NCBI RefSeq assembly: GCF_032854445.1
Contig: NC_088304.1
Coordinates: forward strand, 27,599,732-27,663,731
Source of the DNA: Liolophura sinensis
Taxonomy: Eukaryota; Mollusca; Polyplacophora; Chitonida; Chitonidae
DNA length: 64,000 bases
Reading direction: 5' to 3'
The notes below the pieces were generated by a model. It made no database searches. It saw nothing but the letters and a program-made list of their open reading frames with translations, and was not told where the DNA came from. This document shows positions 21,560-33,660 of this stretch, one piece after another; positions within the stretch are counted from its first letter, which is position 1; every line of letters starts with the position of its first letter. Position numbers and translations under genes: made by a program.

Positions 21560-21812
21560 GGGGCCTCCGTGGATCAGTTGGTTGGCGCGCTAGCCTAATG
21601 CCCAAGAGCCTCCTACCACTGCGGTCGCTGTGAGTGCAAGTCCAGCTGATGCTGGCTTTCTCTCCGGCCGTACGTGGGAAGGTCTGCCAGCGGATGATCG
21701 TGGGTTTCCCCCGGGGTGTGCCGGGTTTCCTCTTACCATAATGCTGGCCACTGTCCTATGAGTGAAATATGCGTGAGTACGGCGTAAAACAACAATGAAA
21801 TAAATAAATAAA
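21560..21812 (+). mobile_element. SINE, full length
   Basis: GGGGCCTCCGTGGATCAGTT head, GTGAGTGCAAGTCCAGC B-box, CCGGCCGTACGTGGGAAGG, TGAGTACGGCGTAAAACAAC core and AATAAATAAATAAA tail. It begins about 110 bases after the putative poly(A) signal of the receptor gene. Confidence 0.92.
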
Positions 21813-21952
21813 ACTAAAGCAAGTTTCCTGATGTTTTGGAAACAGTTAGATATATAGGTGTGTGTGTAGTCAGGTGTATCTTGAGGTGACGACGAATACC
21901 ATACAATTTTACTTCCAGAGTGGTGGCAAATCTACCCTCTTCTTTGCGCTCC

Positions 21953-21987
21953 ACCATCCCCACCCCCCTCCCCCACTCCCAACCCCA
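21953..21987 (+). repeat. C-rich tract, G-quadruplex-capable on the minus strand
   Basis: Several runs of four to six C separated by one to three bases (CACCCCCCTCCCCCACTCCC). Confidence 0.75.
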
Positions 21988-22399
21988 GAAAACATATTAA
22001 TTTAGAAAATACATATCCGACAGACCCGTAACACTGTATCGAGAAATTAAGTTGAGTGACAATTGTATGTACATGGAGTATCTATCAGTGTATATTTAAT
22101 GAAATTTTACGCTTTAAAGGCATCGCGTGATGTATATTTTACTTTTGAGCTCTTCCAAAATACAGGATCGAACATAACAGTGTTGGTAACATCTCTAACA
22201 AAGCGGCATCTGGTAAATAGGAGAGAGGTGCACCTTCCATATGAAAGTCAGAGGTTAGTGGTCAGTTATGTCACAGAATCTCTGAAATGTACACCGAGTG
22301 ATGCAAGGCATGTTAAAACGAGTGTAAGAATGTAAAGTTAGCATTTCGTCGATATAAAACTAGCTCCATTTTATACTTGTAAACGGAAATTTGTAATTT

Positions 22400-22672
22400 T
22401 AAATTTATTTGCTTATTTGATCGGTGTTTTAACGCCGCATTCAAGAATATTTCACTTATACGACGGCAGCTAGCTTTATGGTGGGAGCAAACCGGGCAGA
22501 CCCCGGAGGAAACACACGACCATCCGAAAGTTGCTGACTTATCTTCTTCTTCGTTCTTTGAATTTTCGGGCCGGAGAGGAAGCCAGCATGAGCTGGACTT
22601 GAACTCACAGCCGACGCATTGTTGGGAGGATCTTGGGTCAATGCGCCGGGCTGATGTGCTATCTCCCTCGGA
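22400..22672 (-). mobile_element. SINE, near full length, minus orientation
   Basis: Tail and core (AACGCCGCATTCAAGAATAT), the GTGGGAGCAAACCGGGCAGA block and the head complement (GGACTTGAACTCACAGCCG). A CTTCTTCTTCG insertion lies in the middle. Confidence 0.88.
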
Positions 22673-22775
22673 CACGGAGACCATTATAGTTCAAAGGAAT
22701 TCAGTCAGAATACCACATTCTCAAAAGATATGTGATTTCGTCAATAAGCCGCTTAAGGTCTGTATTATTTCCTAC

Positions 22776-22880
22776 ACTTTGGTTCCCTCCACCCGTAAAA
22801 CCGACCCCCATTGTACAAACGATAAAATTCTTGAGTATGTCGTAAACCACCAATCAATCTGATCAATCAACAAATCAACC
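22776..22880 (+). mobile_element. SINE 3' fragment, diverged
   Basis: TCCCTCCACCCGTAAAACCG leads to ATTCTTGAGTATGTCGTAAA and ACCACCAATCAATC, matching the core and tail of other copies. Confidence 0.65.
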
Positions 22881-23589
22881 AAAAGGGGTGTGTAAAAAAA
22901 ATTCAATTGTGGTGTTGTCGAAAGAGGTTTTATAACGCACAAACAATTTTTACTATGCCAATACTACTCCGCATGATTAGACATCGCTGACGCTGATTGT
23001 TAATTTGACAGCTCTTAATAGTCTGTCTCTTGAGAAGAATTCATTGCGGTACGATTTTGGTAGTTTGTTTGTTCTTTGACTGATAGTTACTGCATCTTAA
23101 GACCACCTGACCTTCGAGTTATTTTGTTCAGGGTAAATAAATAGTAAATGAATGCCAATATTTGAAATGCATGTTATTTTGGCTTTTTCAACAAATTTTA
23201 TGGGACCGTTCGACTTTATTCACAGCCTAAGTGACCGCTTTAGCAGCTATGTTTTCGTAACCTTTAGCAGACAATAGGCCCGGGTTATGTAACAAACTAG
23301 CGGTCAAGGTTAAGACGTCCTGCGATCAATACCTTATCGGTGGTTGAAGTGCCCTAGGGCACATTTAACCTCACTTAAGCTCATCGGTTTACCACGTGGG
23401 ACTGTAAGCTCTCATCTGTAGCTGAGTTTAATCCGGATTGTGTAAACACGAGAGAAGCTCGCGGGTAACAAGAATTTACTACACACCTTATCCTCTAACC
23501 CACTACAAAGGCCTGCGGAGATAAGGCTAAACTGAATATGCCTCAGTTTTTGGTCGATTGTTCAGTGTATAAGATCTTAAGGATATCTC

Positions 23590-24085
23590 AAATTGTGCTG
23601 ATTAAATTGCACAAATATTTACAGTGTAAGCCGGGTGTATTGGCTAATGGATAAACTGGCCTGGTTAAAGTGAGTACTTGCCGAAATGACCGACCCGTCA
23701 CAAGCACGCACGGACATCAAACAAATTGTAATTTAATTGAGCGCGGGTGGAACAGACCCCAGACTGCCACATGGCTTTGGGCACGGATTTCATTGTGCCC
23801 TTATGGCAACTTCATTACTTGTCCGTGTGCCAAAGGTCTTTGAACACTCCCTCACAGGGCTTATGGCCCGCACCCCAGGGCCCTGGTGTATGTTGATTCT
23901 ATAAACAGAGCCGGGATCATGTCTTCGTAATGAAAGGTGGTGGCATGCTGACCTCTTGACCATCAAGCAGTCTGCTCTCGCTTTAGAGGAAAGTAACTAA
24001 GGTGTAATTGAGTGTCATTTTGTCCATGCTGCTCTTTGGCAAATGGTTGCCGCCTGGCTTGTCCAGCAAAACCCCTTACTGATCG
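23590..24085. promoter_or_regulatory. Repeat-free, motif-dense stretch, candidate regulatory element
   Basis: About 500 bases of balanced composition without SINE, R1 or tandem repeats, and closed in all frames. It contains a 22-base hairpin (GGGCAC...GTGCCC, 23779-23800), a TTGTAATTTAATTG homeodomain-like site and a CCAAAGGTCTTTGAAC nuclear-receptor-like site. It reads like a conserved noncoding element, but conservation cannot be tested here. Confidence 0.25.
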
Positions 24086-24417
24086 GCATTCACTTTCGTT
24101 TAACAGACGTTATAAACCGGAATGGCTAAAAAGGTTCTAATATGAAAACCAAAAGCCAAAGAATTCAACTCTCAACTTGATTTCTCAGATGCCCTCCGGT
24201 TTTCCAATGTAAGCATGCTTAGGTCCGGAAAAAAGTCTGTCAGAATTCACTTACCTCATATATATAGTTTTGGAAACTTGATTGTTGACCGTGACTTTTT
24301 AACGGTTTTGCTATATACCAGACTGTCCACTGCACGCCATATGACGTGGAACAGATCCGGATTCTACATCATTACCGGCAATGCTGCTTCCTATATTGTC
24401 CGTATACCTGTCGAATC

Positions 24418-24537
24418 ATGGCTTCCTACGTCAGAGACGCTACGCTGCGCTGTAATGACGTCAGTGTCCACCAGGTGCTGGATGGTCTGTCTACACGTTA
24501 CCCGGCAGACTTAGACGAAATCAACACATCTAATTAG
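24418..24537 (+). CDS. Possible small ORF, 39 residues
   Basis: ATCATGGCTTCC has a fair start context. The frame MASYVRDATLRCNDVSVHQV... runs to TAG and is hydrophilic, with six Asp and one Glu in 39 residues. It could be a small peptide or a terminal exon, or chance. No signal peptide and no family recognised. Confidence 0.15.
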   Translation: MASYVRDATLRCNDVSVHQVLDGLSTRYPADLDEINTSN

Positions 24538-26170
24538 AAGCACTGGCTCGTAAAGTGACCGGTTTATTCAACAGGATATGTTTATGTGACCAAATATTGT
24601 TTTTGTCATGTTGGAAAGTTCAGACCTTCTTAACAAACACGCTAGCAATCCAGGCTAACGGGACTATTTCTGACCACACGCAAAATTCCGTGCCTAAGAG
24701 CAATTGTCTGTTAATGTTTTATAATTATTTATCATAGTTTATTCTCCTTCATTATTCCCAGATGTATTCACAAGTCTTTGTCCAACACGAATGTTGTGAC
24801 TGTGGACGACACCTAGATTACCCAAAATGGACGAGACATGCTTTACATATCTTGTATCTCGTAAAATATCAAACTACCTTACAAACCGCGTTACCCACGT
24901 GCAAGATAATCTCGTCACGGTCGTTCCAAATAAGATGTGACAATCCCAAATCATGTTTTGCCACAAAGCCAAGTTCAAGTTTTGAACTTCCTTCGGTGAA
25001 CATTTGCCTTGGGCTAATTCCATAAATGCCAGGAATATAACATGACAAAAACTGCGCCACGAACTTAATCTATCACATTATTTATTTTTCATGAGATGAT
25101 TAAAAAATGCAAGAATTGACTTAGATCCATTCCGTAATTTTGCTGAATCTGAACTTAATCTTGGATGAAATGTTGTCAGTAATTTCTATGACCTCATGGC
25201 AGGAAGCTTGACAACTGCTGACAACTTCTCTGTGTAAAGTGAAGTTGACTCACTTTTAACGAATAGCTGTATATTGTTTTATACAAGATGTTTTGAAAGG
25301 CTGTATATTCGCTGTGTTGAATTAGGTCGCCACATTGGATATATGAACAGTTGCAATCAAAGCTCATCTGGGATACATATTTTATGATCGACAACTTATA
25401 TACTAGCATGTGGTACACGTTTGGAATACTGATTTGACTCATTCGCCAAAAGCATCTATGTACCATGTGCTTTTCCAACTTCAATGAAAACTGTCTACTG
25501 CTTCTTTTTGTTCTTTAGTGGTTTGTGTAGACGACGTTCAGGGGGTAGCTAGCGATTATTGACCATATTGGATGACGACTGATACACCAATGTCTGTTTC
25601 GCCGCTGAGATAGATATTAACCACTCTATGCGTTGATCATAGTAGGGATTGAAATCGAACTGTTACTCTTGAATTTATTTATTTATCTAACAGATTGGGT
25701 TTAAGTCTACCAGATACATGCATGACCGGAGTAAACAACAGGCTTGTGGTGGGTAACTGCCGAAGTTTGCCACATTTGTCTCGCAAGCTCACTCCTTGTT
25801 CCAAACTCAACATGCATGTTAAATTGGTGGAGGACAAGTCGCCTTATAATATCTCCATGTAAGGCCACACATACGACGTTTCGAGTCCTGTCCACTATTT
25901 CCATCACGGGCTATGATGAACGACATCTCGTGGAATCGCGCTCCAAACACGAGATTGCACCAATACCTCGCCTGTACAAACGACTACATTGTTTTACAAC
26001 TCATTGGAACGTTATCAACTCTTCGATGAACATGCCCATGAATAAGTTTGATGTGGTCTGTCCTTCAAAGGCCAACTAGTGGTATTAAATATAAATTGAG
26101 GCGACGGTACACAAGGGCATTCATTTGCTTGTCGGTAATCACCCGTGAATTATAGCTTAATATAATCAGA

Positions 26171-26446
26171 ATGTCTGATATGAGCAATTCTGTTAATTGG
26201 TCTGAGGTGCGTTATGAGTATCTGGCAGAGACTATTAGCGTTATGAATACACTATTAGGAGAGTTTACATGGGCAGCACATTTTCTACTAATGGAGTTTG
26301 CCTGTGTGAACCTCCACCAGAGGGAGTCGTTAACGTCTCGCGAGAGTTTGGCGACATTTCGGAGTTTGGCTGATGCACGTCTCTTTCACATTGAGAAAAG
26401 AGTGCGTTTACAATATCAATGCGTTATAAGTGTTAACGTGGTATAG
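26171..26446 (+). CDS. Unassigned 91-codon ORF
   Basis: ATG-initiated frame with fairly protein-like composition (MSDMSNSVNWSEVRYEYLAE at the start, ending VISVNVV). It has no recognisable domain, no splice context and no neighbours. It lies immediately before an R1 copy. It may be chance or part of an unknown mobile element. Confidence 0.12.
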   Translation: MSDMSNSVNWSEVRYEYLAETISVMNTLLGEFTWAAHFLLMEFACVNLHQRESLTSRESLATFRSLADARLFHIEKRVRLQYQCVISVNVV

Positions 26447-26479
26447 GTTATGTTGCCAAATGATTATAAAGATAATATA

Positions 26480-26715
26480 AGACAGTACGGAGAGTAAAGC
26501 CAGAGCAGCAACGATAGAGTGATAATTGGCAAATGGTCATGCGTATACAAGTAACCGGTGAATACGGGGGAGTTTACCTCAGTTCGGGTTTTGTTCCAAC
26601 TGTTCGTGTTAACGCTTAAATGGTAGCAAATTACACCTTCCCCACCACCAGAACCATGGCCTGAGCAGAATTAGTAAAAAATGCAACGATGTTATTTGCA
26701 GTTTATAAGGCCATT
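26480..26715 (+). repeat. R1 interspersed repeat, partial copy
   Basis: CCAGAGCAGCAACGATAGAG head, TTGGCAAATGGTCATGCG, GTAACCGGTGAATACGG and the later ACCATGGCCTGAGCAGAATT block. Confidence 0.75.
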
Positions 26716-27740
26716 GCATGATCTTGTTAATGAATCAACCAATCACTCATTATTTTTTCAAACAATTTTAACGAACTCTAAAATCTGTATGCATGCAACG
26801 GGTTGCCTTCAGTTAACTGATTTCATGAAACGCGCTTTGCTTCTGCAACAAAAAAAATAAAGACAGGTATAATTTCTTAACGTCAGGCGGGTGGATTTTT
26901 CTCACAAGGTTTACGACCTAGCACTGGTGAGTGCATAGTCTCAGTTAATATATGTGTTACATAGTCAAAATCTTAAGGTGAGTTAAGCTTATAACTTTTA
27001 ACTAAATAAAGGCAACATACACCGAAATTGTACCCTCTATACCACGAGACATTCTCTTTCTGCATGTAAAATAAAGAACTAGATTGTTCATAAAACCCCG
27101 GACACAAGCATGCGCAAAAATGTTACAGAACTCTGTGAGGGACACATTCCTTACTGCCGTCTGTGTACAACTTGGTCCTCTGTTCCAAAATTCCTGCGAT
27201 TACGTTACGGTTTTATGTTTACATCACTCACTGAATCTTGGCGAGCGCCTACAGATTACCACTGCCTTTGTTTACAATATCCGTCGAGGTAGATAAGGAA
27301 TCTCAAGAAAACAATGTGCGGTGTTAATTTTAGACGGCCCGCGAGTGTGTATAAAAGCACTTCAACAACACTGATAACTCATGTATGAGTTGAACACAAG
27401 TATAGCCATCAGAAAAAAAAAATACGAATATACCACCTCAGACATACACACTCGCACACCCCCTGTTATTTCATGTTGTGTGGGTATTTATTTTATACGT
27501 TTAGGTTGCGGTTTGGAGATAGGATAATTACCACCCGGCATGACTTATTAACATCCTGGCCAGGTATCGGCCTGTTGGTGTCTACACGCCTGACAATTAC
27601 TGGCCTGGAGAAAGAAATGTCAGCAGCACTCGATAGCCCGGGTATACATTTATTTCACGCAATCATCCTGCATAATGTATTGGCTTCTATTTCGAGGCAC
27701 TTTCTTGTGGGGTTAACGTGATGGCTTATGTAATTACACG

Positions 27741-27768
27741 TGGTGGGGGGAGGGGGGGAGGGGGAGTC
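27741..27768 (+). repeat. G-rich tract, G-quadruplex-capable
   Basis: GGTGGGGGGAGGGGGGGAGG and further G runs: four runs of at least four G within 25 bases. Confidence 0.8.
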
Positions 27769-28230
27769 AGTATTGCTGCAGCCGGTGCGTGTTCTTTGGC
27801 GCAGGCGGCCATCTGCCTTCCATGGTGCCTTATACAGTTAGAATCCAATAGGTATTATGCAGATTGTGATAATTGCCTCGAATGAGAAAGCAGCGGTATG
27901 TATTTGTGTGTATGTATACCACGATTCCTGTAACCAGGTGGCACACGCGGAGAGGGTTCAATCCCGTCCTTGGATAGGAATTTGTCTTCCCCGCCCTCAC
28001 TTTACATAATCACCTTGTTTACAATAAAGGGTTGATGGCTTTCGTGATGCTGTTTGTTTACTCTTACGTTCACTGAAGAACGTGCTACCCCTTATGTATT
28101 AGAAGTAGAAAAGCTTTGAAAGGCACCGACTTGTCGCCAAAATATGGAAAAAAACTCTTCCAGCAATCAAAATGTCGGTTCGACATTTGGGTTCCATACA
28201 GTTTGAATTATACGTTAGAATGTTCAATTT

Positions 28231-28250
28231 GAGATATATATATATATATC
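28231..28250. repeat. (TA)n microsatellite, short
   Basis: Nine TA units after GAGA. Confidence 0.85.
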
Positions 28251-28920
28251 TTTTTGTTAGCACAATCAAACTTGCAAAGAATCGCAATATCTTGGAACGA
28301 TTGGTTATTTGGCTTCTAGGTTTGATTGTGTTAGCAAAAACTTACCCGCGCAATGGGCAATCTGATGGGAATAAGATGTGCGCGAAGCGTGATCTCTAAG
28401 TTAGGGCAGGGAGTCGAAATATTGGCGGCTGGACGCTTCCTGTCCAGAATCACAGAGATATTCACAGGTTTTCTTAATACATTTACATATACATATATTG
28501 TATGAGATTGTATACGACATGTGGGCAGTGGTGATCAAATTCGAGCGGGATACCATATCACACCATCAATTTCTGTCAAAAAGGTTTACTACGAGAATAA
28601 AAAGGCCCGAACTTCTGTCCGGAACTGGTCCCTCTAAATTGCTGGTAAGAATTCAAGGCCGAGCTTTCGTCAGACCACGTGTCCTTAAAAATGGCCTATC
28701 GTCACGCTTTACTCAAACCATTAGCTTCTGTCAGCGTGGACACTAAAATAACCAACAACGTCTTAACCAGGAACCTTCTACAGAGTGGCAAATGCATCGT
28801 GTATATATGTACAACGGGTTAACATAGATGTAAAACCCGCCACATTAGAACCTCGACGTGGAGAAACCTATAAATTGGTATGCGAGGGAGGTAGGTTGTG
28901 TGGGGTGATTCAAGTGTCGA

Positions 28921-28996
28921 AACAAACATTCGTATACCAGTCGTCAATAATGACCATCCAGCTCAACAATTGCAAGACCAATTCCCCAAAACGACG
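28921..28996 (+). repeat. R2 interspersed repeat fragment
   Basis: CATTCGTATACCAGTCGTCA and AAGACCAATTCCCCAAAACG match the 5015-5096 copy. A SINE abuts its right end. Confidence 0.5.
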
Positions 28997-29253
28997 TTTT
29001 TTGGTGTTTTACGCCGTACTTAAGAATATTTCACTTATACGACGGCGGCCACCATTATGGTGTGTGGAAACCGGACAGAGCCCGGGAGAACCCCACGACC
29101 ATCCGCAGGTTGCTGGGAGATCTTCCCACGTGCAGTCGGAGAGGAAGACAGCATGAGCTGGACTTGATCTCACAGCGATCCCTCATTGGTGAGAGGCTCC
29201 TGGGTCATTAGCGCTAGCGCACTGACCAACTGGCGCACTGGAGGCCCCCGGGG
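28997..29253 (-). mobile_element. SINE, full length, minus orientation
   Basis: GTTTTACGCCGTACTTAAGA core, GACCATCCGCAGGTTGCTGG, CTGGACTTGATCTCACAGCG B-box complement, and ACTGGAGGCCCCC head end. Confidence 0.92.
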
Positions 29254-30304
29254 TACATTTTATTTAAACACCGTTATTGCACACCGTTCCAACCCCGGAG
29301 AAATTTCGTTCAAGAACAGTTATCTCATGTTAAAGTCGAAACTACATTGTCGTGTGTGATGAACAAGATTATGGGTATGTGTTACGGCGTACTGAAACTG
29401 AAGAATGTTTGATGTATTTGGGGGCGGACAGCTTATGACGTGAATGCCGAATTGTGGGATCCACACTCAGCCAACATATGCTTAACAACAGTTGGATTCG
29501 AACACGCCACAATCCCAAAAGCGGTTTTCGACATTTTGAACCTGCTTTCAATGTTCTCATTATACCTTGGTTGTAATAAATGAACGACGATGTAGTCTTC
29601 TGTGATCTTGGACGAAGTTTAAGCCACTTTTCTTCTTCCACCAGTAAATCGCCAATGGTCGGTGGTTTTACTCCCGTATCCTCCACCAATGTCAGGCAGT
29701 TTTATAAACCTCTTTTCTTTTGAATATATGCCATAATGCGGCGTTGACCTTTGTCCCGAAATTGAAGTCAGTGTATTCATAAAGCCAGCTGTATTGTCAT
29801 CTATAAAATAATACAAGCATCTGTATACCCATCTGTCTCTGTTTTCCTTCTCCTTGCTTATACCATATACCGCCTGACTCATTACTTAAGAGTTCCTGTA
29901 AGTATCCAGTTTCTTCTATAAAGCATCTGACATCGTGTACGGTATATACCTACAGATAAGTCCTATCTACCCTGTCAGACACGTAATTCCAACGAAATCA
30001 GACAAGATGATATTACGCATGCGGGATGATACAAAGATATAGTCAAGTGTCCAGATAAGAATATTATGTTGCTTTTTGTTACCATAGTTACTTAATAATT
30101 TCTCTAGATGTAATAAAAAGCAGAGATGAGCTTTTCTTCGGTAGAAACAATATTTTGATAAAGTAGGTTTCATGTGGAAATGTTTTCTCCACATTCTTAC
30201 GATCGCTGAAATGCCAATATCAAAGTTAATGAGATTATAAAACAGACAGGGTTTGACTTCTTACGTATATAAAGAATAACAACAAGTTATCTCACATCGA
30301 AGGA

Positions 30305-30515
30305 TTCTGGCTGGCCAGCTAGTCTAACGAGTGGAGATGAAGGACGAAAGGAGCCTTAATTTACAAGGTCGTGAGTTGGAATCCAGTTGGCGTTAGTTCG
30401 AGTGAGATGTTGTGTTTAAAAGATTCTGTTTCTTAAGCAATAAACCTGATACCGTCATGTCAGTGAGATATTCTTGAATACGGCATGAAACATTAATCAT
30501 TTGCATAAATACATA
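30305..30515 (+). mobile_element. SINE, strongly diverged
   Basis: A head remnant (GGCTGGCCAGCTAGTCTAAC, GTGAGTTGGAATCCAG) and a core remnant (GAGATATTCTTGAATACGGC, then ATGAAACATTAATCA) in the normal order. Confidence 0.7.
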
Positions 30516-30837
30516 GGAAAAATAAAAATGAAGTAAATGTGTAGTTGTTACAGGCACTTGTCAGTGTGAAGTATTTGTCTTACGGAATGTTGCCACGATA
30601 TGGCTGAAATATTGCCGATGTGGCCTAAAGCCATAGTCATTGTTACGAAATTTTCCCATTTTCATTCTATGTAATTTCATGCCTGGTACCAGTGCCAAGC
30701 CAACCCGACAAACTCGAACCGTAGCCACACCCATGGTCCTGAAAAATATTTGTGACTGTAAATGCTGTTTTGTACAACTGGGGCTTAATATCTAAAGCGA
30801 TCTGGTGTGAATATTACATGTACTACAAATGACATTG

Positions 30838-30868
30838 AATATATATGTATATATATATATATATATAC
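30838..30868. repeat. (TA)n microsatellite
   Basis: About 15 TA units with one interruption. Confidence 0.9.
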
Positions 30869-31428
30869 TTTGCTGTAAGTCCAGCTATATAGTATACATA
30901 CACTACAAGTCATCTGTTATCTGAGGGGCGTGCAATTTTCCCCGGGGTTTTGTCTGTGTATATCACGCCTCTGGCCTTTACCTCTTCCCAGTGTGAATCA
31001 TGTTGTCCGGTATCAGCTTGATTAACTTCGGAATGTAGATAACTCCAGACAGGAACTATCCGTCTTCTCATGGGATACAGAGGTGCATGATATATACCAG
31101 TGGAGTATACAAGCGGCGGGTGGATGAAAGAGAGCGATCATATCGGAATACAGACATGGTTAAGAATGTTAACATTTTCACGTCTACTAATGCGGATATA
31201 CAGTGATAAGAAAATGATACGGCGGATTATGTATTGTGAAAGAGATAGGTAATCACGCATGCAGATATACATGTAATATACTAATGTCCTTCAACGAGGC
31301 TATTTAAGCGACAGGGTTTATTATCAAAATCTTCTTAACGATTCTGCTGTTACCATAAATATATATATTTGTATACCTATATGTGTGTATTTGTTTTATT
31401 TACGTATTTAGGGCTATGTGTTCGTGTA

Positions 31429-31500
31429 TTATTTGGTCGTTGTTTAACGCGATACTCAAGAACGTTTCAAAATACAACGCTAGTAAGATTTATGGGCGCA
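31429..31500 (-). mobile_element. SINE 3' fragment, diverged
   Basis: TTGTTTAACGCGATACTCAA and GAACGTTTCAAAATACAACG resemble the core complement of the SINE family. Confidence 0.5.
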
Positions 31501-31569
31501 CTCGTATATAGCACTATATTTCCTTAAGGTGTTGTTATGTACATTACAAGCAAGATCGAATCCAGTAGT

Positions 31570-31735
31570 GACAATTTTGACAGTGGGTTTAAGTCAGGAA
31601 GTTTGTGAGGAAACTGGCGAGATACGGCATTTACTCCGGTTTCCTCCGCCCATAAACCTGATGACCTTTGCCGTTTAAGCGAGAAATTGTTAAGACAGCG
31701 CGTTTATAAACCCCATTAAAATAAATACATGCATT
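31570..31735 (+). mobile_element. SINE fragment, diverged
   Basis: CCGGTTTCCTCCGCCCATAA followed by a decayed core and ATTAAAATAAATA tail, in forward order. Confidence 0.45.
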
Positions 31736-32511
31736 AATTTTAAGGAGCATATATAGTTCACAGCAAGATAATTTTTTTCTGATCTGCCTGCAGGTTAAAC
31801 GTCCTTGAACTACCGCCACTGTCGTCCGGGTTTTATTTCCAGCTGGCAGACACCAGCCAGCTCATTAGAATGAGATAACTGGAGAGTAAACTGTGCTTAA
31901 CGAATCCTCGGATATATTGGATAGAGCAGACTGCGTTCAGTTCTGCTGGAACGGAAGTCGTATTAGTCTTACCAAAGGGAGGTGTCACTTTTTTTACTAG
32001 CCAATCTCGAGTTTTTAACACATGTGGCCGGAATTAAGTCCTACAAAACGAAGTTCCCTCTTCTGTTGATGAGCGAATGAACGGCAAGTGGAACAGTTGC
32101 TGACACCAACGATTTAAAAAAAGATCTCCGAAATAGATAAGGAAATAAGTTTTGAAAGATGAAACCGTGATCATGTGGATCGGTGAGGGAATGTATGTCT
32201 GTGCGACTTTAATTGACTTGTGTTTTGGGGGAAATATAATTAGAACGAAATACTACTTCTTGACTATGTATATAATCCTTGGGACGTTTGAAACTTACCT
32301 TTGAAGTTGGGAAAACACATTAGCATCGTATCATTGACAACTTTTTACACAATAATGTGGTAAGAGGTATACATATGTTTACAAGCGGGTCCTGCGAAAT
32401 AAGATGAATTTCTTGAAATGTTTTAAACTTGGTACTTGTTTAAAATCTCAGGTAATAAAATAGGATTTTAGTCCGGAATATTGATTACCAATATGAATTA
32501 TTTATTGACGT

Positions 32512-32607
32512 TTTTGATTTGTGTTTTACGCCGTACTCAAGAATATTTCACTTATACAAAGGCAACCACCATTATGGCGGAGGGAAACCGGGAAGAACCA
32601 GGGGCAA
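32512..32607 (-). mobile_element. SINE 3' half
   Basis: GTTTTACGCCGTACTCAAGA, TTTCACTTATACAAAGGC and CCATTATGGCGGAGGGAAAC; head missing. Confidence 0.88.
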
Positions 32608-33598
32608 TCAGTATGAATTAATTTACATTTGAGGACCTGTGCAAATTAAGTGTGTGGGGAATTATTTTTTATTCTTTTATTTTTTTATTTTTTTTTTTTT
32701 CACACTATGGTTTGTCTGACCTGAAAGGCTGAAACGTCGGAATGGTGATAGCCTATACCTAGTATGCATTTGGTTCTAGATTATATTCGTTAGCGAAACT
32801 CATAATCTTCAATGAGATTATCAGTGAGGCTTAACGGCAAAATATTATTGTCCGTTAGAATAATCATGTGCAAGAAAAGGAGAATGGAAAATAATCATGG
32901 GCAAAAACAATTATGCAGACGAACTCACCTCGAAATCGATTTATGGTACCTCTGTGTGGCAGCTCAGACGAGTAAATCATTTAAATGAGTTTGGATAATG
33001 AACTCGTGGAATATCGTAATATAGAACCAACACGAGCTAATTTAGAACTAGTTCTTATCAGAATAAACGAGAAACTAATTGGATATTATCTCCGCTAGAT
33101 GCATATTGAGCTGGGTCCGTTATTGTTTTGTTTATAGACCTTCGAATATATTGACAAGGAATGTATGGTTATCGCCCCTCCTAATACATGGTTGTGTCTA
33201 ATGTATGCATTGATTCTCGCAATAATATTTCCGTGTACCATGTACAGACACTGGAGTATACGCTACATAGATATCCGTGCATGCCACACATGATAGATAC
33301 AGTCCACACATATAAATATGCACACCGTGCATTCTCACCTCACTGTGTTCGTGAATCGTTACAAGTTTGTGCATATAAACTAAACACAGCGGTAATCTAA
33401 CGGTATTTTGATATTATGCAATCCAAATACAGAAATAAAAGAAACAGAAATATATTGAGAAAGAAAACGAATATGTATTGATTCAGTGCCGTTTGTTGGT
33501 GTTCATTTAGATGCGTGATATATAAAAGTCAAGTGCTTAACATGTTGGAGTTCGCCGTGCTGGTTTTATGTATAAAGCGTGACATATTGTTTATGCAT

Positions 33599-33660
33599 AT
33601 GCGGTGTTTTCCACCGCACTCAAGAATATTTCACCGACCAGCATCACGGCAGAAGGACAT
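33599..33660 (-). mobile_element. SINE 3' fragment
   Basis: GTTTTCCACCGCACTCAAGA and ATATTTCACCGACCAGCATC; an internal deletion removes the TTATACGACGG part. Confidence 0.7.

Larger units (their letters stand above)
23000..28995. other. Intergenic stretch, few repeats
   Basis: Contains the motif-dense block at 23.6-24.1 kb, a small ORF, one R1 copy, the G-rich tract, an isolated B-box-like AGAGGGTTCAATCCC near 27953 and an R2 fragment. No spliced gene could be built on either strand. Confidence 0.45.

Noticed and set aside
21560-21640. tRNA gene suggested by A-box and B-box matches (also at the other SINE heads)
   Set aside because: The arms do not fold into a proper cloverleaf, and the sequence is the head of a dispersed SINE.
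27915-27990. B-box-like GAGAGGGTTCAATCCC near 27950 as a tRNA or SINE
   Set aside because: No convincing A-box, cloverleaf or shared body with other copies.
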